Source: SZUA-265 sp966249405 (lineage in GTDB: Bacteria; Myxococcota_A; Polyangia; Polyangiales; Polyangiaceae). Taken from it: a stretch of 46,239 nt of DNA. Under the pieces are notes generated by a model. The model searched no databases. It saw only the letters and a program-made list of their open reading frames with translations, and was not told where the DNA came from. Made by a program: the position numbers and the translations under genes. Positions 1-7,614 of this stretch are shown in pieces. The stretch lies in assembly GCA_966249405.1 (NCBI GenBank), contig CBINDO010000027.1, positions 1 through 46,239 on the forward strand, in the 5' to 3' direction. Positions within the stretch are counted from its first letter, which is position 1; each line of letters begins with the position of its first letter.

Positions 1-1
1 G

Positions 2-406
2 TTCTGGCAACGAACACTGCCGCAGCTGCGATCGGCGCCAGCTGCGTTGCGCGCCTTCGTTGCCCAAGAGCAGCGCCTGCTCTCACTGATGCGCCTCGAG
101 ACGATCGCCGAAGATGGCCCGACCGATCCCTTGATCGCGACATGGGAGCGGTTTCAGGTGCGCGCCAAGATAACGGACACCACGCTGGAGCCCAACCCAG
201 ACGACATCGTGGTGTTTGGCGGACACCACGGCGCGAGGCTCGCCAAGACACGTCAAATACCTTTGACGCTTGCGCCCGGACCCTTGTCCCAGGCGGGGCT
301 GTTGCTCCTGCGGCTGGGCTCGGAGCCCACCGTGACGCTGGAGGTCGAGCTCTTGGACCGCCACTTGCGACGCCAGGATCGGTACCAGCTGCAGCTCTGG
401 GACTAG
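2..406 (+). CDS. 3' end of an unrecognised protein, cut by the window start
   Basis: The open frame runs in from the left edge without a stop and ends at a TAG at 404-406. A TTG at 47 could start a 119-residue protein, but the frame is open back to base 2, so the gene most likely begins outside the window. The visible part is soluble, with no membrane segment. Its second half alternates hydrophobic and charged residues as in a beta-sandwich (for example VTLEVELLDRHL). I do not recognise a family. It is followed by a short gap and the dehydrogenase gene on the same strand. Confidence 0.55.
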   Translation, partial: FWQRTLPQLRSAPAALRAFVAQEQRLLSLMRLETIAEDGPTDPLIATWERFQVRAKITDTTLEPNPDDIVVFGGHHGARLAKTRQIPLTLAPGPLSQAGLLLLRLGSEPTVTLEVELLDRHLRRQDRYQLQLWD

Positions 407-517
407 GGCTCAAGAGCGACACGACCGGTGACTGCGAATCCGGCCGAGCCCGGGGCGTTCCGCGGCACCGTGTTTTCCAGACCGGATCGCGCGTCGAAAT
501 TGGCTATAAGTCAGGAC

Positions 518-1360
518 ATGTCGTTGCTCGCTGGCAAGATAGCCCTGATCACCGGTGCTGGCCGCGGAATTGGCCGAGCTACCGCATTGGCGTTCGCAGA
601 GGCCGGAGCCTCACTCGTGCTCAACGACTCTGGCTGTGCTCCCGATGGCACAGGGGAAGACGTGACAGTGGTCGAACGGGTGGTGAGCGAAGTCTCGGCG
701 CTGGGCGCACCGGTCCTCGGGGTGAGCGGTCGCGTGGAGGACGCGGACACGACGCAACGCATGGTCGAGCAGGCACTGCGAGAGTTCGGGCGTGTCGATT
801 GCGCCGTCGCGTGCGCCGGCATCCTGCGGGACAAGAGCCTATCCAATGCTTCGGTCGAGGATTTGGACGCGCTGTGGAACGTGCAGGTGAAAGGGACGTT
901 CCTGCTGTTTCAGGCGGCGTCGGCCGTCATGAAACGCCAGTCGAGCGGCAGCCTGATCGCCACTACGAGTACGGCGGGGTTGCTCGGCAACTACGGTCAG
1001 TCGGCGTACGCGGCGGCGAGCGCCGCGGTTCACGGCCTGGTGCGAACGGCGTCGATCGAGCTCCAACGTCGCGGGATCCGCGCTAACGCGGTAGCCCCCT
1101 TGGCGAAAACCCGCCTCACCGAACACCTGCCGATGTTCGAGCACGTGGCAACGATGGGCCCCGAACACGCGGCGCCGCTTTACGCCTTCCTGGCAAGTGA
1201 CTCGAGCGCTGGGCTGACTGGGACGACCCTCACCGTCGCAGGCGGACGGGTGAGCCTTTTGCGGCTCACTGAAACTGCTAGCGAATTCAAGGAAGGGGAC
1301 GGCGGAGTGTGGACGCCGGGCGAACTCGCCTTGCATTTTGCGAGCAGCCGCCGCACTTGA
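518..1360 (+). CDS. MFE-2-like short-chain dehydrogenase/reductase with a missing catalytic lysine
   Basis: A 280-residue Rossmann-fold protein. The nucleotide-binding motif TGAGRGIG lies at residues 12-19, the NAG-like motif is ACAG (98-101), the structural Asn is N121, and the catalytic Ser and Tyr are S151 and Y164 at the usual spacing of 13. The lysine of YxxxK is replaced by Ser (S168, YAAAS). The segments GLLGNYGQ and EFKEGDGGVWTPGEL resemble the (3R)-hydroxyacyl-CoA dehydrogenase unit of multifunctional enzyme type 2, suggesting an acyl-CoA substrate. ATG 518 is preferred over an in-frame GTG at 428 because AGGA lies just upstream of it and the protein then begins like the family. It may be inactive or use altered chemistry; the family is clear, the activity is not. 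Confidence 0.85.
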   Translation: MSLLAGKIALITGAGRGIGRATALAFAEAGASLVLNDSGCAPDGTGEDVTVVERVVSEVSALGAPVLGVSGRVEDADTTQRMVEQALREFGRVDCAVACAGILRDKSLSNASVEDLDALWNVQVKGTFLLFQAASAVMKRQSSGSLIATTSTAGLLGNYGQSAYAAASAAVHGLVRTASIELQRRGIRANAVAPLAKTRLTEHLPMFEHVATMGPEHAAPLYAFLASDSSAGLTGTTLTVAGGRVSLLRLTETASEFKEGDGGVWTPGELALHFASSRRT

Positions 1361-1390
1361 GGTGCTGCCGCTACGATTGCTGCCACCACC

Positions 1391-1412
1391 ACCGGATGGT
1401 ACGGTATCCGGT
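1391..1412. terminator. Perfect 7-bp hairpin between the dehydrogenase and TonB-like genes
   Basis: ACCGGAT (1391-1397) pairs exactly with ATCCGGT (1406-1412) across an 8-base loop, 31 bases after the dehydrogenase stop and 40 bases before the next start. No clear T-run follows, so it could be a factor-dependent terminator or an operator. Confidence 0.4.
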
Positions 1413-1451
1413 TCAGTCGGCAATTTTCGTCGTTAGGCAGCCAGTCGGCTC

Positions 1452-3263
1452 ATGAAGACTCGCGAACCCCACATCCCCTTGTTCCTCTGGGTCGCTACGG
1501 CTGCCCTGGTGCACATCTTGTGGGGTGGCGGTGCCGAGCAGGTCGCCGAAGTGTTCGAGGATCACAGTTCGATCGCGCGCTTGGCCGCCTCCGTGCGACG
1601 GCACGTCGGCACGGCCAATCGCCAACTCGAAGTCACGCTGCTGGACGTACCGGAAGACGCGTTGCCTCCCCCACCGACGACGCTGGAGGGCGAAGCTGCC
1701 GAACCTGAAGCACCACCTGCCGACAACGAGGAAAAAGACGACGAGCCGCCAGAAGAGTCCGACGAACCGGACCCTCAGGCACCCAAAAAGTTAACGAAGG
1801 AACAAGAGCGAGAAAAGGACAAGGCGAAGCTCGAGGAGAAGCTCGACAAGGACACGCCCAAGCCCGAGGCGAAACCCGAACCCGAGAAACCAAAGCCCGA
1901 AGCCGAGAAAAAGCCACCGCTCGACGCTGTGCCTCCACCTCCGATGGTCCAAATGCCTCAGCGCGTCAGCGTCAAGCAGCACGTCACCGACAAGAACCAG
2001 GCTGACAACCCCAACGCCAAGTATCAAGCCGACGAAGCCAACCACGTCGCGCAGGAAACGCAGTCCCGCATCACCTCGACGGACCAAGACGATCCGGCAC
2101 CGACGCCCGGCTTGTCTCACCTCGGAGCAGACCCCAAACCGGGCAATGCCCACGTCACCGACATTGCACAATCGGAGAGCTCTCCCGGCGATCCGAACGA
2201 TGCCCCTTCGCAAAGCCAGAAGGATGGCAAGGATGCCGTCGAGCAACAGCAGGCCAAAGCACAGGCCCCCAAAGACCCGACGCAGGCTGTGTTCGGCGAT
2301 TCAGCCACCGGCGGCCAGCTGACGCAACAACCGGCACCAGGGGCACGTCAACCCAAACCAACCCCTGGGCAATCGGCACGCGAGGAACTTCGAGCTCGAG
2401 AAGCCGTCGCCGAGGTGATGACCGCCGAGGGGGAGAGCCAAGCGCAAGTCGCCACGGCACAAGAGGCCCAGGCCGCGCGCAAGGCTCGCCAAGCTCGGGC
2501 CGCCATCCCCAAACTGAAACCAGGGGGCTCGGCTTTTGGTGGGACAGGTCAATATGGGCGGTTGGGCATCACTCCGAGTGGGCTCAATCCGAACCTTTCG
2601 CCACTCGCTGCCTTGGAAACGATCGGCACGGACCAACTCCAACGTGAGCGAATCGCCGACGGTGAACGGCGCCGCAGCACGCATCGAGGCTCGTGGCAAA
2701 CGGCAGGTCTCGAACGATGGCGCTCCGCGATCGAGAACTACATTCCGACCGCTCGAGACGGCAATACGACGGCTCTGAACACGGCACGCGTACCGTTCTC
2801 GTGTTACCTCAACCAGATCCACAATCGACTCCACCCCGTCTTTGCGGACCGCTTCTTGGCGAGTTTGGACGGCTTGCCAGGCGATCACCCAGCCAACCGC
2901 GCTGGCATCAGCACCAACTTGGAAATTGTGCTCGACCCCGCCGACGGACGCATCGTACGAATGGGCGTGACCAAGGCCAGCGGTACCACCGTGTTCGACG
3001 TCAATGCGCTGGAAGCCGTGCAGCGAGCCTCGCCCTTTGGAGCGGCGCCCGACGCGATTGTCTCACCTGACGGGCACGTCTACCTGCATTGGGAGTTTCA
3101 CCGCGAGCCCAACTTGGCATGTTCGACCTACTTCGCGCGACCAAAGATGTTGCGCGTCGCGCCGCAGACAGCCCCGCCAGTAATTCCCCTCCGCCCTCCC
3201 GCCACGCCGGAAGAGCATGGTTCGAACGACAAACGTGCAACGCCGGAGCAAAGTGGCGGCTGA
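1452..3263 (+). CDS. TonB-family energy-transducer-like protein with long Pro/Lys/Glu linker
   Basis: 603 residues. One N-terminal membrane segment (about 10-27, IPLFLWVATAALVHILWG) is followed by a very long low-complexity region rich in Pro, Glu, Lys and Gln (about 75-370). The C-terminal domain (about 495-580) has the TonB-C/AgmX-like pattern: a strand TNLEIVLDPADGRI, the word VTKASGTTVFDVNALEAV, and a final strand VYLHWEFHREP. TonB-type proteins span the periplasm and pass inner-membrane energy to outer-membrane partners, or act as structural linkers in the motility machinery of myxobacteria. No exbB or exbD is nearby, so the partner is unknown. The next gene overlaps its end, implying one transcript. 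Confidence 0.8.
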   Translation: MKTREPHIPLFLWVATAALVHILWGGGAEQVAEVFEDHSSIARLAASVRRHVGTANRQLEVTLLDVPEDALPPPPTTLEGEAAEPEAPPADNEEKDDEPPEESDEPDPQAPKKLTKEQEREKDKAKLEEKLDKDTPKPEAKPEPEKPKPEAEKKPPLDAVPPPPMVQMPQRVSVKQHVTDKNQADNPNAKYQADEANHVAQETQSRITSTDQDDPAPTPGLSHLGADPKPGNAHVTDIAQSESSPGDPNDAPSQSQKDGKDAVEQQQAKAQAPKDPTQAVFGDSATGGQLTQQPAPGARQPKPTPGQSAREELRAREAVAEVMTAEGESQAQVATAQEAQAARKARQARAAIPKLKPGGSAFGGTGQYGRLGITPSGLNPNLSPLAALETIGTDQLQRERIADGERRRSTHRGSWQTAGLERWRSAIENYIPTARDGNTTALNTARVPFSCYLNQIHNRLHPVFADRFLASLDGLPGDHPANRAGISTNLEIVLDPADGRIVRMGVTKASGTTVFDVNALEAVQRASPFGAAPDAIVSPDGHVYLHWEFHREPNLACSTYFARPKMLRVAPQTAPPVIPLRPPATPEEHGSNDKRATPEQSGG

Positions 3264-4290
3264 TTCGGCAGAGCCGGGTCCCATCGACCGCGACGTCTTG
3301 TTCGTACCCGCCGGGCTCGGCCTCCTCGCCCTCCTGGCCTCTCTGTTTGGTCGCGGCCTCACCTCCGCGTTGCCAGGTGCACTCTCGGGCTACGACGCGG
3401 TGGTCAACGCGGTGCTGACGGGCGGCGCTTTCGTGTCGCAGTTGTTCGCAATCGCCGGAGCAACGGTGAGTTTGCGCCTCGCGCTCTGGCTGGGCACTCA
3501 TCGCGGGTTGCCGTTTGCGTTGAAAACCGGCGTCGCAGCCGCAAGCCTGTTCGTGTGTCTCGTCGTGTTCTTTTCAGCGCAACCGCGACTCTTCATCGTT
3601 GGCCCGTTCGTGCTCGGCTTGGTCAGCTATGCGAGCAGTGGGCTCCTGTTGTGGGCAGCTCAGCTCTCCAACCGAGACGACCAGACTCGCGCGGCGTTCG
3701 TGATCGCGAGCGTGGCGGCCTTGACCGCCGCGTTCCACACGACCGCACGTCTGATCGCGCTCGATGCGAGCAGCGGTGGCGACGGAATTCAGTACGACGT
3801 GGCTCGGGGCATCGCGACTCTGGCAAGCGCTCTGGACGTCACCCTACTGTCGACGGCAGGAGTGTGGCTCTGGCGCCGAGTTCACACCAGCACCAAAGCC
3901 TGGGCTTCAGTCGTACTGGTGTGCATCCCCGCGTTGTCGGTGGGCGACGCTCAATCGGGCCCCCGTTACCTGCTCCAGCGCATGGCCGACGCGCTCACCT
4001 CGCACCCCGATCCGTTCCTACCCATCTTTGCGCAGTGGGGACTCGAACTCGGAGCACTCACCCTTTCGTTGGTCTGTCTAGTGGACCGTCGGCCGCCGCG
4101 GCTAGCCCGTTTGGCGTTAGCCTTCGGACTGCTGGGCCGAACTACGTCCGACCGTCCGCTGGGCGCGCTGTTGCTCGTTTTGAGCGCGCTTTGCATCTTG
4201 CTGCCGCTGGTTACGAGTACCATGTCGGAAACGTCGAAGACGCTCGGGAAAGGCACCGGCGCCCGTCCCTCCGGCCCACTACGCGCATGA
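3217..4290 (+). CDS. Polytopic membrane protein, unknown function
   Basis: 357 residues with roughly nine hydrophobic segments (for example LFVPAGLGLLALLASLFG, ASLFVCLVVFF and GALLLVLSALCILLPLV), so an integral inner-membrane protein. ATG 3217 has GGAAGAG just upstream and overlaps the TonB-like gene by 47 bases; GTG 3253 with GGAG upstream is an alternative with an 11-base overlap. Its stop overlaps the start of the cytochrome gene (ATGA), so the three genes are probably translationally coupled. I do not recognise the family. The cytochrome neighbour hints at an electron-transfer or redox-related membrane role, which is inference only. Confidence 0.7.
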   Translation: MVRTTNVQRRSKVAADSAEPGPIDRDVLFVPAGLGLLALLASLFGRGLTSALPGALSGYDAVVNAVLTGGAFVSQLFAIAGATVSLRLALWLGTHRGLPFALKTGVAAASLFVCLVVFFSAQPRLFIVGPFVLGLVSYASSGLLLWAAQLSNRDDQTRAAFVIASVAALTAAFHTTARLIALDASSGGDGIQYDVARGIATLASALDVTLLSTAGVWLWRRVHTSTKAWASVVLVCIPALSVGDAQSGPRYLLQRMADALTSHPDPFLPIFAQWGLELGALTLSLVCLVDRRPPRLARLALAFGLLGRTTSDRPLGALLLVLSALCILLPLVTSTMSETSKTLGKGTGARPSGPLRA

Positions 4291-4682
4291 CCGTTTCGCT
4301 CCTTTTTAGACGCACCGCTGACGCTCGTTTGCTTCGCACCACCTTCGCGCTGGGGCTCCTCACGGGTCTGACCGGCTCGTTTGCAGCAGGTTGTCAGACC
4401 GCTCACGAGCGGTCTGCGGTGGAACGAGGGCGCGCGGCGTTTGCGCGCATTTGCTCGGGTTGCCACGGCTTCGACGGCAAGGGCGGTACACGCGCCGGAT
4501 TTGCAGTGCCGCCTCGCGACCTCACCGACCCCGCATTTCACGCCAGTGTGACCGACGAGCAGATATTGTTCACCTTGCGCAATGGCAAGGGTCAGATGCC
4601 GGCATTTGCCGCGCTGCTACCGGAGAGTGAACAGCTGGAGCTGCTAGCCTACGTACGCTCTCTCGCCGGCAAATCACGCTGA
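4287..4682 (+). CDS. Small c-type cytochrome, probably membrane-tethered
   Basis: 131 residues. A hydrophobic leader (about 17-33) ends at a cysteine (AAGC, C36), suggesting a lipoprotein, although the -3 residue is not ideal. A single cytochrome c fold follows: heme-binding CSGCH at 56-60 and the probable axial methionine M104 in GQMPAF, then a closing helix ELLAYVRSL. It would sit on the periplasmic face and carry one heme. Its ATG overlaps the stop of the upstream membrane protein by four bases (ATGA). A long open frame begins further upstream in this phase, but only this part matches a known domain. Confidence 0.85.
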   Translation: MTVSLLFRRTADARLLRTTFALGLLTGLTGSFAAGCQTAHERSAVERGRAAFARICSGCHGFDGKGGTRAGFAVPPRDLTDPAFHASVTDEQILFTLRNGKGQMPAFAALLPESEQLELLAYVRSLAGKSR

Positions 4683-4692
4683 CGTCCCGTTG

Positions 4693-4711
4693 CGCGGGTG
4701 GCTCAGCCGCG
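4693..4711. terminator. Short GC hairpin between convergent genes
   Basis: CGCGG (4693-4697) pairs with CCGCG (4707-4711) just after the cytochrome c stop and before the end of the opposing ctaB gene. No T-run is present, so the terminator role is tentative. Confidence 0.3.
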
Positions 4712-4749
4712 AGTCGCCTGCCCTCGGCGATCGTGTGGCGTGCCGTCGT

Positions 4750-5649
4750 TCAAACGCTCAACGCCAACGTGCCGTAGAGCAACACCAGATACGGCATGGA
4801 CGCCAAGAACACGCGGCGGGCCCACAGCTCCAGAGGCTGTTTGCTGCCGAGCAGGCTTTGGCCCCAAAACACCCAGCCGCCGAAGCCGATTGCGCCGAGC
4901 AACGCCGCGACCCCGTACCAAGGGTTACCAATGTTCGCCCAGAACGGTGTCAGGGTGCTCGCGATCAAAGCGAGAGTCGATACCTTGACGGCCAGGACCG
5001 TCGCTCGTACCCCCATCGTCACCGGCATTACCTTGAGGCCGGCACGCGCGTATTCGTCGCGACGAAACAGCGTGATCGCGAGGAAGTGAGGGATCTGCCA
5101 GACGAACAACACCGCGAATACCGCTACGGCGACGGCGTCGAGACGCCCCGAAATTCCGGTGTACCCGAGCACCGGCGGCAGGGCGCCGGGGACCGCGCCC
5201 ACGTACAACGCAAACGAGCTCTTGGCCTTGAGCGGCGTGTAGATGGCGGCGTAGGTGATCAAAGCGAACGCACCAATCAGCAGGGTGACGCCGTTGACGA
5301 GCAGACCCAACACGAGAAGCCCCGCGATACCGAGACTCAAGCCGAAGCCGAGCGCCACTTCGCGCGACAACTTACCAGCAGGCAGTGGCCGCGTGCGCGT
5401 GCGCTCCATCAACGCGTCGACGTCGTGCTCCAGGTACATGTTGAGGGTATTGGCCGATGCCACGATCAACCATGTGCCGAGTACCGTGACGGCGAGGTCA
5501 CGCCACGAACAGGCTCCTGGAGCCAAGGCCGCGCCGAACCACGTAGTAAAAAAAACGAGCCGAGATACCCCGGGTTTCGTCAGCTGCCACATGGCGAGCG
5601 CCGTGGAACGCAGATCGTGGGCGCTGGAAACATCGACTCGGGTATTCAT
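4750..5649 (-). CDS. ctaB: Protoheme IX farnesyltransferase (heme O synthase)
   Basis: 299 residues of the UbiA prenyltransferase superfamily. It attaches a farnesyl group to heme B to make heme O for cytochrome oxidases, in the inner membrane. The signature NMYLEHDVDALMERTRTRPL (from residue 70) matches the Asp-rich prenyl-diphosphate/Mg site, and the second loop IPHFLAITLFRRDEYARAG is also typical. About nine membrane helices are visible. I chose ATG 5649 because it gives the usual family length; the frame is open to ATG 5778, but that extra stretch is Pro/Ala-rich and unlike the family. No oxidase subunit genes are in the window. It converges with the cytochrome c gene and diverges from the DUF423 gene. 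Confidence 0.93.
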   Translation of the reverse strand: MNTRVDVSSAHDLRSTALAMWQLTKPGVSRLVFFTTWFGAALAPGACSWRDLAVTVLGTWLIVASANTLNMYLEHDVDALMERTRTRPLPAGKLSREVALGFGLSLGIAGLLVLGLLVNGVTLLIGAFALITYAAIYTPLKAKSSFALYVGAVPGALPPVLGYTGISGRLDAVAVAVFAVLFVWQIPHFLAITLFRRDEYARAGLKVMPVTMGVRATVLAVKVSTLALIASTLTPFWANIGNPWYGVAALLGAIGFGGWVFWGQSLLGSKQPLELWARRVFLASMPYLVLLYGTLALSV

Positions 5650-5862
5650 GAGTTTCGGGGGGTGAGGTAATGCGACTGACGGGGCTTGGGGATGCGCCGC
5701 ATTGTCGCAAAGCGGGCTCCAACGTGGGACCTGAGGTGCCCATGGAGCAGCGCCGCGGGCGCTTACCACAACCCGCATGCCCGCGAAAACCTAGTCATCA
5801 CGTACAACAACCGACCACCCGACCGAGCAACGACCTGGTGGCGTTTGGTGCGTTCCGGAACG

Positions 5863-6237
5863 ATGCTGCGTCCCATGATTGCATGGGCCATCACCGCGTG
5901 TTGTTTGGGCGGCGTCGGAGTCGTGGGAGGCGCCTTGGGAGCACATGCTCTGGCCAAGGTCCTCACTCCGGAACGCCTCGCGGCCTACGAAACCGCCATC
6001 CTGTACTTGATGCTACACGCCGTCGCGCTCTTGGCGGTGAGCCTGTTCGGAACCGCGACGGGCAAGGGTCTGAGCTGGTGCCCCCGTCTCTGGGTGGCGG
6101 GCGTTGTGCTCTTTTCGGGCTCGATCGTGCTTTTGACGACCACGCCATTGAGGGGGTTTGGCTGGGTCACCCCAATCGGAGGGGTGTGCCTCATCGGTGG
6201 GTGGGTGATGCTCGCGGTTGAGCTCGCCCGGGCTTGA
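5863..6237 (+). CDS. DUF423 family small membrane protein
   Basis: 124 residues, the usual size for the DUF423 (YgdD) family, with four hydrophobic helices. The family word GGALGAHAL at the first helix, the middle HAVALLAVSL and the ending TPIGGVCLIGGWVMLA are all recognisable. The function of the family is not established. ATG 5863 is preceded by GGAACG; the frame is open further upstream, but that part is not membrane-like and overlaps the promoter region shared with ctaB. It converges with tatA, with only 17 bases between stops. Confidence 0.85.
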   Translation: MLRPMIAWAITACCLGGVGVVGGALGAHALAKVLTPERLAAYETAILYLMLHAVALLAVSLFGTATGKGLSWCPRLWVAGVVLFSGSIVLLTTTPLRGFGWVTPIGGVCLIGGWVMLAVELARA

Positions 6238-6254
6238 GTTCTCCGCTCTGGGCG

Positions 6255-6539
6255 TCAACTGTCCTGCTTCGGCTCGGGCGTTGCCGGAGTGGACGGTTGC
6301 GACGGGTCCCGGGCGCCGGCGACGTCATTGACGGCAGAGGGTAACGCTGGGTCAGGTGGATTGGGCTTCTTATCGTCCCCTGCAAAGCCCTTTTTGAAGT
6401 TCCTTATTCCTTCTCCCAGCCCCTTGCCGATGTCCCCGAGTCGACCCGCACCGAACAGGAGGAGCAAAATCAAGACGATCACCAGCAGCTGGAGGGGGCT
6501 GCCCAGCATTAGGAACAAGGGAACGACGGGTGTGGGCAT
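6255..6539 (-). CDS. tatA: Twin-arginine translocase subunit TatA
   Basis: 94 residues with the TatA architecture: one N-terminal transmembrane helix (LQLLVIVLILLLLFGAGRL), the hinge FGAGRL, an amphipathic helix (GDIGKGLGEGIRNFKKGF) and a disordered acidic/Pro-rich tail. TatA oligomers form the pore that exports folded proteins. ATG 6539 is chosen; an in-frame ATG at 6509 (MLGSPLQLL) would also give a complete TatA and neither has a strong ribosome site. No tatB or tatC is beside it, so it is a stand-alone copy here. Confidence 0.9.
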   Translation of the reverse strand: MPTPVVPLFLMLGSPLQLLVIVLILLLLFGAGRLGDIGKGLGEGIRNFKKGFAGDDKKPNPPDPALPSAVNDVAGARDPSQPSTPATPEPKQDS

Positions 6540-6707
6540 GAAAAGACGCGACCTCCACAGGCTCGTAACACCGGCCCTCGTGGCGCGCAAACCGAGCGGC
6601 CAGGCCCACCGGCCATGCCCGCCGCCACTTGCCGGGGATGGCGGAGTCGACAATCGCGCGACGCTTTGTCAAGGTGTGGCACGGGGGCTCTGCCCTGGCG
6701 TGGAATC

Positions 6708-7304
6708 ATGAAGAAGCTCAGCGTTCGCATCGTTGCGTCGGCCTTGGCGGTTGCTTGTCTTGCCACGGGGCACGATGCACGAGCGCAGGGCGTCTCCACC
6801 ACTGGCAAGGGCATGGTGGGGGGCGGTTTGCTCGGCGCAGAACTCGTGGTGATTGGCGAGGCGATAGCCGGCATCGATCAGGAGTGGATGTATTACGCTG
6901 GCGCGGGTGTCGGCGCGGTGGGAGGCGCGACGGGCGGCTACTTCCTCGAGTCGGCGATGAGTCCAAAGGTGTCCGTGCTCATGCTGATGGCCGGCATGGC
7001 GCTGTCCATCCCAGCCATGATCGTTGGGATGGACGCGACGCGTCGGCACTGGCCGGAGGTTGACCAGCCCGAACCCTCACGTGATCTGCCTTCGGAGCCG
7101 CCCGATCCCGCGGCGGGGCCAGAGCTCGTCTGGGAACCGCTGCCGACTGACGCGAGCGGTCTCGTTCAATGGTCTGCAGCCGGCGTCGGCGTCTCGCTAC
7201 CAGATGTTTACCTGACAGAGACCTACACCCAATGGGAGCGCTGGGCGTTTGCGTTACCTCGAGACACCAACGTTCGGCTACCAGTATTGACCGCGCGGTT
7301 CTGA
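6708..7304 (+). CDS. Exported hypothetical protein with a glycine-rich hydrophobic core
   Basis: 198 residues. A clear signal peptide (MKKLSVRIVASALAVACLAT, ending ARAQG) is followed by two hydrophobic Gly/Ala-rich stretches (about 40-60 and 68-110), then a Pro/Glu-rich linker and a soluble C-terminal part ending LPVLTARF. I know no family for it; envelope location is inferred from the signal peptide. The start at 6708 is set by the signal peptide; the frame is open upstream but that extension runs antisense to the tatA 5' region. Confidence 0.7.
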   Translation: MKKLSVRIVASALAVACLATGHDARAQGVSTTGKGMVGGGLLGAELVVIGEAIAGIDQEWMYYAGAGVGAVGGATGGYFLESAMSPKVSVLMLMAGMALSIPAMIVGMDATRRHWPEVDQPEPSRDLPSEPPDPAAGPELVWEPLPTDASGLVQWSAAGVGVSLPDVYLTETYTQWERWAFALPRDTNVRLPVLTARF

Positions 7305-7614
7305 ACCATGCGACGATGTCCGACAAAGTCGGCATGTTCATGTGCGACACCTGGGCGTGTGTGAGAATTGGCCCCACCGATCTTCGAAGGTCCACGAATT
7401 GTGCTGGCTCCGTCGAGTGTTGTCTGAAAAGCTGAATTCGCTCCCAGACGGTCTTCCACAGTGTGACAGGGGTCGCGAAGGATTCGCGTCTCGTCAAATT
7501 GTGGGATTCCCCTTTTGGCCCCCCCACTGGCAACCGTTAGTCACTGCATAGCAGCTCCACGCTCGGAGCTAACCTTGGCAACCGTTGCCCGGGAATCAGG
7601 ACGAATCAACACGT
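7305..7614. promoter_or_regulatory. 310-base gap before the kinase gene, holding two palindromes and a direct repeat
   Basis: No convincing gene is seen. The right end holds ordered symmetric sequence: AGCTCC/GGAGCT at 7553-7570 (6-bp arms, 6-base spacer), GGCAAC-C-GTTGCC at 7577-7589, and the 11-mer TGGCAACCGTT present twice (7528-7538 and 7576-7586) with a 48-base offset. The layout, one full palindrome plus an upstream copy of most of it, looks like an operator region for the kinase gene that starts at 7615. No clear -35/-10 pair was recognised. Confidence 0.45.

Noticed and set aside
4690..5670. 326-codon open frame on the plus strand
   Set aside because: Antisense to ctaB, rich in Arg and Gln with no domain, as expected of a shadow frame.
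6677..6693. TGGCAC followed by TGCC before the exported protein gene, resembling sigma-54
   Set aside because: The TTGC part is missing at the required spacing.
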